Assembly (NCBI GenBank): GCA_015143295.1
Contig: CM026553.1
Span: 1,364,001 to 1,428,000, forward strand
DNA: 64,000 nt
Direction of reading: 5' to 3'
Origin: Tetracentron sinense
Lineage: Eukaryota > Streptophyta > Magnoliopsida > Trochodendrales > Trochodendraceae
Positions 56,609 to 64,000 of this stretch are shown in pieces. The notes under the pieces were generated by a model. It made no database searches. It saw only the letters and a program-made list of their open reading frames with translations, and was not told the origin of the DNA. The position numbers and the translations under genes were made by a program. Position 1 is the first letter of the stretch, and each line of letters opens with the position of its first letter.

Positions 56609-57690
56609 CTAAGCGTAGTATTGTTTGACTTTGTCCATGTTGACGGGCTCTGGGAGGTCTTCGTCATTCATATGTCCGAGTCGAAGGGCGCGACCGGAGA
56701 ATTTATCTCGGACGATGTATGGGCCTTTATAGTTGGGAGTGAACTTGCTCCTTGGGTTAGGGCGGTTTGACAACATTTTTCGGAGAACTAGGTCACTAAC
56801 TTCGATGATTCGAGGACTAATTTTCTTGTTGAATGCCCTATCCATGTGCCTCTGATAGGCCTAAGAATGGTTGGTGGCTTTCAGTCGCCTCTCTTCTATC
56901 AGATTAACTGCTCATATCGGGTCTGTGCCTATTCTGTTTATGAGATTCCTGCTTCCATTAGCACCCGGAATGATGGAATTTCTACTTCGATGGAGAGGAC
57001 TACTTCCATACCATAAGCCAAGGAAAATGGTGTTGCCCCAGTTGAGGTTCGGATGGAAGTTCTATAAGCCATGAGTGCATATGAGAGCATCTTATGTTAG
57101 GCGGAGTAATTGGTTGCCATCTTTTCTATGATTTTCTTCATGTTCTTGTTGGTGGCTTCAACTACACCATTGGTCTGTGGCCTATACAGTGTGGAGTTGT
57201 GATGCTGTATCTTAAAATTTTTGCTGAGATCTGTCATCCTCTTGTTGTAGAAATTAAGAGTGTTGTCTGTTACAATTTTAAACGGGACACCGTACTGACA
57301 AATGATGTACTTTTTTAGAAAACACTAAACCACAGAGGCTGTGACGTTGGCATAAGAGGCTGCCTTAATCCATTTCATGAAATAGTCGATTGCTAACAGG
57401 ATGAATCGATGTCCGTTTGATGTTTTCGATGCTATGGGTCCAATGACGTCGATGCCCCAAGCTATGAATGACCATGAAGCGGTGAGATTGTGCGGCTTGG
57501 TTAGAGGTGCATTGATCCCGTTGGCATAGATTTAGCACTGGTGGCATTTCTGTACATACTGGCAACAGTCAGATTCTATTATGAACTAGTAATAGCCCTG
57601 TCAGAGTATCTTCTTGGAGAATATTAACCCGTTCATGTGTGGGCCGCAAGTTCCTCCGTAAACTTCTTTCACTACCTGTGCAGGTTCACG
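56609..57690 (-). pseudogene. Tat-type integrase, broken
   Basis: On the minus strand the N-terminal zinc finger is visible (GGTCGPHMNG, then CCQYVQKCHQC), followed by the core start WGIDVIGPIASKTSNGHRF with the first catalytic Asp and AIDYFMKW. The C-terminal module SKFTPNYKGPYIV stands in an open stretch at 56845-56609. At least one TAG (a CAG in relatives) and frameshifts disrupt it. It lies downstream of the second RNase H, the order found in Tat elements. Confidence 0.8.
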
Positions 57691-58294
57691 AGTGTCGAGG
57701 TATCTGAGTCAGATTATGTTTGGTGATCTTGTATACATGATTCCCTCTAAAAGGATAAATTGAAAGGCCATTCTTCTGATTGCCTGTCAGTTTGTTTTGG
57801 TGGCATCGAGTGGGAAGGTCCCGTCCTCGAGATACTGCTCGAGTGGGAAGGTCCAGTCCTACTACTTGATCTTGTTGTTGAATTTCAATAGGCCAGAGCA
57901 TGATGCCCTTAGGAATTTGCACCATGGAGGCGAGAGTGGCCAGTGCATCGGCAAATCTATTGTGGTTCCTGGACCTGTGACTGAAGGTGATTCTTATAAA
58001 CTGAGTGATCAGCATGTTGAGGTGGGCTAGGTACGGGACTAGCCTGGCTTCTCGGATGGCCCAAGATTCTTTTTCCAGATAGATTATCAAGGATGAGTCG
58101 CCATAGATGTTTATCTCTTCAATCCGGATGCTCAGGGCTTCTTTTAGTCTGGCTATGCATGCCTCATATTCTGCCTCGTTGTTCGAATACCTGAATTTCA
58201 GCTTAACTGAGATGGGGAGGTGGGCTCCCTTGGGAGAGATTAGGACTGCTCCTGCCCCATGTCCATGATTGTTAGCAGCTTCGTTGAAATACAA
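57686..58294 (-). pseudogene. Second RNase H domain of the Tat element
   Basis: The frame is open for about 200 codons and begins YFNEAANNHGHGAGAVLISP. It continues with NNEAEYEACI, INIYGDSSLII and NRFADALATLASM. This is the extra RNase H typical of Tat-lineage elements, placed after the RT-linked RNase H. GDSS and the E of EAEYEA are active-site regions; the first Asp is Asn or absent (YFNEAA), so the copy is probably inactive. The tail after VQIP is not conserved. Confidence 0.85.
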
Positions 58295-58830
58295 CTCCCA
58301 ACTGAATTATTCTTGCTCTTCTGTTTCTGCATACAGGATGGCTTCGTCTAGGAATTGATCATATATTGAAAGATAGTCTTGTGTTGGACTGTAAGCTAGA
58401 TGGTTTGTAATTAATTGCCCCTTGATCGACTTCTGAGTCATGTATGTGATGTTAAATTCAGATAACATCATAAGCCATTGGGCTGTCCTCCTCGTAGTGG
58501 CTGGCTTTTCTAGTAGGTACTTGAGTGGGTCCATCTAGGAGATTAGGATTGTGGGATAAGAAAGCAGATAATGCTGCAGTCGCTGAGTAGCCCAGACTAG
58601 TGCTAGATAAGTTTTCTTGAGTGGGTTGTACCTCTCTTCAAATTCTAGCAGGCGCTTATTGATGTAGTAGGTGGCTTGCTTTGTTCTGCCCGTCTTGTCA
58701 TGTTGGGCCAAGACACACCCCATGGAGGTTTCTTGTATGGAGATGTATAGTAATAGTGGCCATCCTTGTGTAGGGAGCACAAGTACTGGAGGATGGATAA
58801 GGTACTACTTTATTCTGTCAAAGGCTTCCT
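58295..58830 (-). pseudogene. RT-linked RNase H and connection of the Tat element
   Basis: Two neighbouring open stretches read LLLYISIQETSMGCVLAQHD, RTKQATYYINKRL and YLALVWATQRLQHYL (58780-58535), then DPLKYLLEKPATTRRTAQW and SIKGQLITNHLA (58534-58307). They are split only by a stop. The first catalytic Asp is replaced in LLLYIS, as often in this lineage. Confidence 0.8.
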
Positions 58831-59990
58831 AGCACTCATCGGTCCAGACTATAGGTACATTCTTCTTGAGAAGCTTAAAGATTGGCTCGCATATCAGATT
58901 GGGCTGAGAGATGAATCAACCGATGTACTGAATTCTGCCCAAGAATTCACAGATTTTCTTTTCAGTTTACGGTGTTGGCATTTCGATGATAGCTCTAGCT
59001 TTAGCTGGATCGATTTTAATGCTTCTTTTGATGAAGCTAAGGAGCTTTCCTGATGAGGCTCCAAAGACCTATTTGGCCAGATTCAGTCTTAGGCCGAATT
59101 CTCTGATTCCGTCACAGAGCTTCTTCAAGTTTTTCGGGTGCTGCCTGGCAGTAAGTGATTTGACGATCATGTCATCCACATAAACTTCAGCTACTTGTAG
59201 ATCATGTCATGGAATAGTGATGCCATGGCTCTCTGGTAAGTTGCCCCTGCAATCTTGAGTCTGAATGACATTACCTTGTAGTAGAACTTTCCCCAAGGTG
59301 TGATGAAGGAGGTCTTCTCTATGTCTTCTTCAGCCATTCTGATCTGGTTATATCTAGAGAATCCATCCATGAACGAAAGTGTCTCATGCCCCGTTGTATT
59401 GTCAATCAGGTTGTCAATGTGTGGAAGGAGAAAATTATCTTTAGGGCTTACCTTATTCAGATTGCGGTAGTCGATATACATTCGGACCTTGCCATCCTTT
59501 TTGGGTACTGGCACAATGTTGGCTAACCACTCAGCATAGGTTGCTACTGCCAGGAAGCTACCGCTAGGAAGCCTGCTTTGATCTACTTCTCTATCTCTTC
59601 TTTGAATTTTTGTGACCATTTAGGCCTCATCTGTCTCAGTTTCTGCCTAACTAGTCTAATTTTAGGATTCAGGGGTAGTCTGTGTACCACCAAAGCTGGG
59701 TCCAGGCCAGGTATTTCTGCATAGGACCAGGCGAAGACATCACTGTAGCTCTTCAGGAAGATGATCATAGATGTTCTCTACTGCAGGCTCATGGTTGCCC
59801 GATCTTGACGAGCTGGGGATTATTTTTGGATCTGAGGTTTATGGCCTCACTGTCCTTGATGTTAGACTGCAGTAACCCTTCGCTGTGCTCTAGGAGGTCC
59901 AAGATCTCTTGAGGTGGTTCCTCTTCCTGTTCTGAGTCATACTCAACTTCCAATAGTTCAAGTAGGGTTTCAGAAGTAGCCTTATCAGAG
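58831..59990 (-). pseudogene. Reverse transcriptase of the Tat element and upstream linker
   Basis: The linker EAINLRSKNNPQLVKIG (near 59850) is followed by SDVFAWSYAEIPGLDPALV (59768-59583). After a frameshift the RT reads WLANIVPVPKKDGKVRMYID, SFMDGFSRYNQIRMA and TPWGKFYYKVMSFRLK (59619-59191). The active site VYVDDMIV lies just beyond a stop at about 59190-59165. The rest of RT down to about 58830 is broken by stops. The family usually has LQTMD.GY.QI.M instead of FMDGFSRYNQI in other lineages, so the Tat assignment is good. Confidence 0.88.
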
Positions 59991-60010
59991 GTGATTTCCT
60001 AGCAAATCAT

Positions 60011-60417
60011 TAAGCTTAGTTTAGCATATTTTTGTTATCTTTGGTGGCTTCAGGACACTAGGCCTTCCAGGAGAAGAGTTCGTGTGATTTCGTCATCAGC
60101 CGGTTGAAATGTTTTATGGAAAACATGATTTTAAGTCAAAACATTAGATTTTCTATTGATAAAATAAGATGAGTGTTATTTACAAAAATTGACTTAACAA
60201 AAGGAGGCCGACAGTGGTCGTCGTTTGGATTTTCCAGTAGGATCAAAGAGAAAATAGAAGGAGGAGAATGGTGTTTCGGTCACTGCTTGATCAGACCAAC
60301 CTGCCCTGTACTATGCTTACCCCTGTCCTGGATGGCTTTGATGGTGAGAGCCTCGGTCCACCAATAGATCAGTGGTCAGTGACTGGATGATGCCTTGGCA
60401 CTGTTGAAGAGGGTACA
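60011..60417. other. Unassigned stretch between Tat pol and LTR G
   Basis: No gene was recognised. It may be more of the Tat element. GTACA at 60413-60417 is the left flank of LTR G and the expected target duplication, but the right flank is outside the window. Confidence 0.4.
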
Positions 60418-60909
60418 TGTAGAGACCCCGAATCTTTTTCATGTTCTTATTTCATTGCGTTAAGGGTATTTTAGTCCTTGTGATGTTTGATGTTTATTGT
60501 TTTTTTATGCCTAATTATTGTGGTGTAAACTAGGCTTAATCAACTTGTAACGGGTGGATGCAATATCACACCCTAAACTTTAGGAAGCTTTAGTTTTGGC
60601 ACCGTTTACTGGAATTGAGTGATTCTTGAACCATTAGAAAGGTGTTGGAACCCTCTTCGAAGTTCATGTTTAATGTTTTTCCTTATTTTGAGTTTAAGCC
60701 AAGTCAATGGTGGGTTTTATCTAATGGAATTGCAGATCAGTCAACTTTGGGGACAATTTAGTCTATTAATTAAGTAGAATTTAGAAATTCTAAAATGGCA
60801 GAAATGTTCATTTTCGAAAGACGAATCCAACGCAGGTTGAATCGTCAAAATCCGATGAACGAGTCAAAAGTTATGGCCAAAACAGTAAAGCGGGTCAAAA
60901 ATCTATAGG

Positions 60910-61102
60910 CAACCGATCGCTCGGTCAAAAGTAGCGATCGATCGGTCCAAAACCGATCGATCGGTATCTATCGACTGGTCCAGAATTTTGTATGGGGAAA
61001 TTTTCCAGAGAGTGCTTTTTTGACCGATCGCCCGGTCAAGAGCACCGATCGCTCGGTTGAGAACCGATCGATCGGTCATAACCACCGATCGCTCTGTCTT
61101 TC
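60910..61102 (+). repeat. U3 palindrome cluster of LTR G (ACCGATCGATCGGT)
   Basis: About eight copies of ACCGATCGCTCGGT or ACCGATCGATCGGT and variants are spaced 10-40 bp apart. The perfect 14-bp palindrome occurs around 60953 and 61064. Element C and LTR H share this core. Confidence 0.8.
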
Positions 61103-61161
61103 GTGTTTTTTACAGAATTTTAGTATGGGCTTTTTGGTCTTTTTGTTCTCAGACCTTGGGG

Positions 61162-61170
61162 CTATAAATA
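61162..61170 (+). promoter_or_regulatory. TATA box of LTR G
   Basis: CTATAAATAGGGGG follows the last palindrome by about 60 bp. It is followed by a GAGAGAGG-rich leader that ends ATTCCTAAG before GTCAATA (donor-like, about 61377). Confidence 0.7.
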
Positions 61171-62044
61171 GGGGGTCCTACTCGAAATATTAAAATACCC
61201 TACCTAGTTCTAACCTAATTTGGCAAAAAGGGGGAGAAACCCTAGGGTTTTGAGAGAGGGTTGCTTGGAGAGGAAGGAGATTGGTAGAAGATTGAGAGGA
61301 AAGCTTGGAGATCGTCCTCAAAGCTTCTCCAAATCGTCTCGGGAGTGTTTGGAATCCAAGGGAAGGATTCCTAAGGTCAATATACTATCCTAATCAACTT
61401 TATTTTAAGGTTTTGTGAATGTTAAGATGCTAGGAATGGTAGAAATAGATGTTTGATGCATTTTCCCTAATTTTCGAAGAAGCAAGCTAATTATGGATGG
61501 ATATGTGGATTGGAAATGTGGATTAAATGTGGATAGAATGTATGGAGGATGGGATTAATTTATGGATGTGGATGAATATATGGATTGTATGGATGGAATT
61601 ATGATTTGATGAATGCATGAAAAGGTAGAGAAACAATGGATTCATATTATGTGTACTCAAGGTGTTTGTGAAAATGTCTGTGAGAATAAATGCTATGATA
61701 CTTTTATGAAATGGTGGTAAATGGATTATAAATGATGTTAAGAATTATGATAAGGAATATATATGTGATTGTTTGTTAAGTATACTTAATTTCTTGCATG
61801 AGAATTGATAGTCGGGAAGGTAAGAACTTAGAGGAACATCTCTCAAACCGGGAATTCTCTAACTATTTGGTATGGGACATATAGTGAAGTTTCCATGGTA
61901 GGAGATCGGAATCTAAGCAATTATCGACTCGAATGTTAATTTCGACACTTAAGTACACAAGCACGTGTATGTTAAGATAAGAGTCTCACAAGTCACACAT
62001 GTGGACCACAAGTATGAGCATGACATATGTATGACATTCTGCAT

Positions 62045-62235
62045 AAGCATAAGCATGACATGGTCCATATCCGCCAAGAATGGCATGTCAACCATATGAT
62101 TTCTAAGGCATGGTCCGTATCCGCCAAGAACGGCATGTCTCATTACTGTGTGATCTGAATAAGTGCATAAGGCATGGTCCGTATCCGCCAAGAACGGCAT
62201 GTCTCATCCTTGTATGATCTGAATAAGTGCATAAG
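62045..62235 (+). repeat. 62-bp tandem repeat in LTR G, three copies
   Basis: Each copy contains GGTCCGTATCCGCCAAGAAC and GGCATGTC, followed by a TGATCTGAATAAGTGCATAA-like part in copies 2 and 3. Copies 2 and 3 are nearly identical and copy 1 is more divergent. Confidence 0.85.
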
Positions 62236-62589
62236 CATAAGCGTAAGCATCTCACAAGCATTGAGGAGGGAGCCGGAGATTTGGGCGGCTACACCTCTTA
62301 GTTTACATTTCTTTTCATTGAGAGAGTTTTGTAATTGACTTTTAGAGGATGTTGCTCAGTAGACTTTTATGGTTGTGTATCAGACTCTTTGGATTTAGTT
62401 GTTGTAATTGTTGACTACAGACTCGTGTTATTTAGTTGGTTTGGGCTATATATATCGGAAATTTTATTACTCTCATTTTTTGAAGACTCGTGTAGTAGCC
62501 TTGTATGCATGGTTTTAAGCAGGTTTAAGTAATGTGGCGATTCCAAAGTCCTATTTTAGCCTTGTGGGATTTTGGGGTCGTTAGAGAGG

Positions 62590-62601
62590 TGGTATCAGAG
62601 C
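62590..62601 (+). other. Primer-binding site of LTR G element
   Basis: TGGTATCAGAGC, complementary to the 3' end of initiator tRNA-Met, lies four bases after the LTR end. A leader of about 280 bases follows, with ATTAGAGTCCTTAGGGCTAA as in the array internal regions. Confidence 0.9.
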
Positions 62602-62883
62602 TCAAGGCATTAGGTTCCCTTGGGCTAAGTTGTCCTCTCAGTAGGAGTCGTGTTATGTCACTCCGGGTCTGATACCATAGGATATCAATCAGTGCTCAAG
62701 GCATTAGAGTCCTTAGGGCTAAGGTATTAAGTGTAGGGTATAGGAAGATGTGAACCTTAGGGAAGCAACATCAAGTTCAGGACTTTAAAATTGTTGAGGA
62801 TTGAGTTTTGATTAAGCGTAGACTTAGGAATTTATGTGAGTGTGTTCTAAATAGATTGTTTTCTTCTTCTCAGGATTGTAAGC

Positions 62884-63993
62884 ATGAGAAGGGGTGGAAG
62901 AAATAATAGAAATGGAGGAGGCAGTGTGACCGATGGGGATTCCCCAGATGGTGCCTCCCAAGCCAATGTGAGTCGGGCTATGGAAGCTATTGCAGCAGCC
63001 ATGGGGAGGCAGGCTGAAACTATGGCTCAGCAAACGACATTGCTAGCAGCTGGTCAAGCTAGGCAGGAGAGGCAGGTTGATGTTCACCCACCTCGTCATA
63101 ACGGAGTGGAAGCTTTTAGGAGAATGAATCCTCCAGCCTTCTACGGTAGTACGGATCCCTCAGTTGCTGAGTTGTGGATCATGCAACTAGAGAAGATTTT
63201 CTCCGTGCTTGAGGCTACCGATGAGCAGAGGGTGAAATGGGCCTCCTTCGTCATGGAAGGCGAAGCGGAACATAGGTGGAGGGCCGCATCTAGGCAGAGG
63301 AATGAGGTGCAAGCTGGACAAGAGTGGACTTGGGGAGAGTTCCTCGACATCTTCTACGAGAGATACTTCCCGGTGTTTGTGAGAGATCAGAAGGAGATTG
63401 AATTCTCTACCTTGGAGCAAGGGAGGATGTCAGTGGCCGAGTATGAGGCCAAGTTTGTAGAGCTTTCTAGGTTCGCTCCTCACTTGATTGCTACAGAGAG
63501 AATGAAGGCAAAAAGGTTTGAGCGAGGCTTGAAGGATTTTATTTGGGAGAAAGTTTCGATACTTCAGCTTGAGACATGTAGGGAGGTGTACCAACGTGCT
63601 TTGATAGCTGAGAAGAATTCAGAAGAATTGTTGAAGAAGAGGGAGAAGTTGCAAGCAGGTAGGTTTGGTCCTCAGGACAAGAGGCCAAGGGTGTCGGGTC
63701 CTATGTCGATTGCTAGGCCTACCCCTTATCAGAGGCCGACTCAGGTAGCCCCACGAGCAGCTCAGGTGGCTCCGCCTACTACTGGCATTCAACTATTTGA
63801 TGTATGCTGCCAGTGCGGAAAGAGGCACAGAGTAGGAGAGTGTAGGGCAATTACGGGAGGCTGTTTTCATTGTGGAGATGTTTCACACCGGATCCGAGAT
63901 TGCCCACTCCGCTTTCAGCAGGGGCTTCAGCCGACTCAGTCACAGGGAGTCAGGCCCCCAATTAGGCAGTCCACACAGCAGAGGCCACCATAG
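62884..63993 (+). CDS. gag: Chromovirus gag, open for 369 codons
   Basis: The structural polyprotein of the LTR G element. The start MRRGGRNNRNGGG fits the leader length. The capsid region (about residues 75-230) shows FYGSTDPSVAELWIMQLEKI, VKWASFVMEGEAEHRWR, WTWGEFLDIFYERYFP and MSVAEYEAKFVELSRFAP. Two zinc knuckles follow near residues 310-340, CQCGKRHRVGEC and CFHCGDVSHRIRDC, then a Gln/Pro-rich linker. The frame ends in TAG at 63991-63993, where this lineage normally continues into protease and RT. A CAG-to-TAG change is possible, and the window ends seven bases later. This is the best-preserved coding sequence of any retrotransposon here. Confidence 0.93.
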   Translation: MRRGGRNNRNGGGSVTDGDSPDGASQANVSRAMEAIAAAMGRQAETMAQQTTLLAAGQARQERQVDVHPPRHNGVEAFRRMNPPAFYGSTDPSVAELWIMQLEKIFSVLEATDEQRVKWASFVMEGEAEHRWRAASRQRNEVQAGQEWTWGEFLDIFYERYFPVFVRDQKEIEFSTLEQGRMSVAEYEAKFVELSRFAPHLIATERMKAKRFERGLKDFIWEKVSILQLETCREVYQRALIAEKNSEELLKKREKLQAGRFGPQDKRPRVSGPMSIARPTPYQRPTQVAPRAAQVAPPTTGIQLFDVCCQCGKRHRVGECRAITGGCFHCGDVSHRIRDCPLRFQQGLQPTQSQGVRPPIRQSTQQRPP

Positions 63994-64000
63994 GGTCCTA

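Larger units (their letters stand above)
60418..62585 (+). mobile_element. LTR G, 5' LTR of a chromovirus
   Basis: It starts TGTAGAGACCCCGAATC and ends GGGGTCGTTAGA (CA changed to GA) just before a primer-binding site, about 2.17 kb. Its start, CACCGTTTACTGGAATTGAG and TTTATCTAATGGAATTGCAGATCAG resemble the array LTRs, so the two families are related. It has the richest palindrome cluster of the window (60910-61102), a TATA box and 62-bp tandem repeats (62045-62235). The PFDIC frame was not found in it. Confidence 0.88.

Noticed and set aside
57797..59183. Plus-strand open frames over the Tat element
   Set aside because: Shadows opposite the minus-strand RT, RNase H and integrase, which match known domains.

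Overview
The window is nuclear DNA of a flowering plant. The evidence is one three-exon R2R3-MYB gene with the usual plant intron positions and short introns, surrounded by nested LTR retrotransposons, mostly Ty3/gypsy chromoviruses with a chromodomain (Tekay/Del type), plus MITE-like elements and a probable SINE. I cannot name the species. No rRNA, tRNA, CRISPR array or bacterial-type operon was seen.

Layout. 1-14787 is a retrotransposon block: the 3' end of a chromovirus pol, LTR A (split by a 2.2-kb solo LTR with target-site duplication CACCC), a gag remnant joined directly to LTR A, then LTR B, which is split by element C (8394-13467, duplication TAAAT). 14788-28719 is a gene-bearing island: a 1.5-kb foldback element, the MYB gene on the minus strand (18869-19957), a probable SINE, MITEs, and a worn gypsy gag with its primer-binding site. 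28725-44446 is a tandem array of three 3.1-kb LTRs alternating with internal regions that have lost nearly all coding capacity. 44447-55324 is a stack of LTRs in both orientations, including two solo LTRs (46725-48264, duplication TCACT; 49223-51116, imperfect duplication) and a 5' LTR with primer-binding site (52396-54913). 55325-60010 is a decayed Tat-type gypsy element on the minus strand with RT, two RNase H domains and integrase. 60418-64000 is the start of another chromovirus with LTR, primer-binding site and a gag open for 369 codons.

The most interesting pattern is in the LTRs. Nearly every chromovirus LTR here, although the families differ strongly in sequence, carries the same ordered parts: a cluster of short family-specific palindromes (often with a GATCGATC-like core) ending about 40-70 bp before a TATA box; a purine-rich leader ending in a possible splice donor; a stretch often rich in CTCATAAG-like minisatellite; a conserved imperfect palindrome TGAGTATTCCATGCTCA; and a short acidic reading frame with motif PFD(I/V/L)C, then PW(I/V)EE and Y, usually ending in LDR(R/W)P and a stop. 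Most also end in an inverted repeat such as CTCCTAGGAG just before a terminus like TTTTGGGGTGCGACA. The short frame is kept across at least six LTR types, with codon-sized length changes, which suggests an undescribed LTR-encoded microprotein or a conserved leader peptide. This was found by eye and still needs alignment and selection tests.

The MYB gene is the only convincing host gene. It is probably a transcription factor of the MYB26/MYB67-like type. All other coding sequence is retrotransposon-derived, and most of it is broken by stops that look like C-to-T decay of methylated cytosines.
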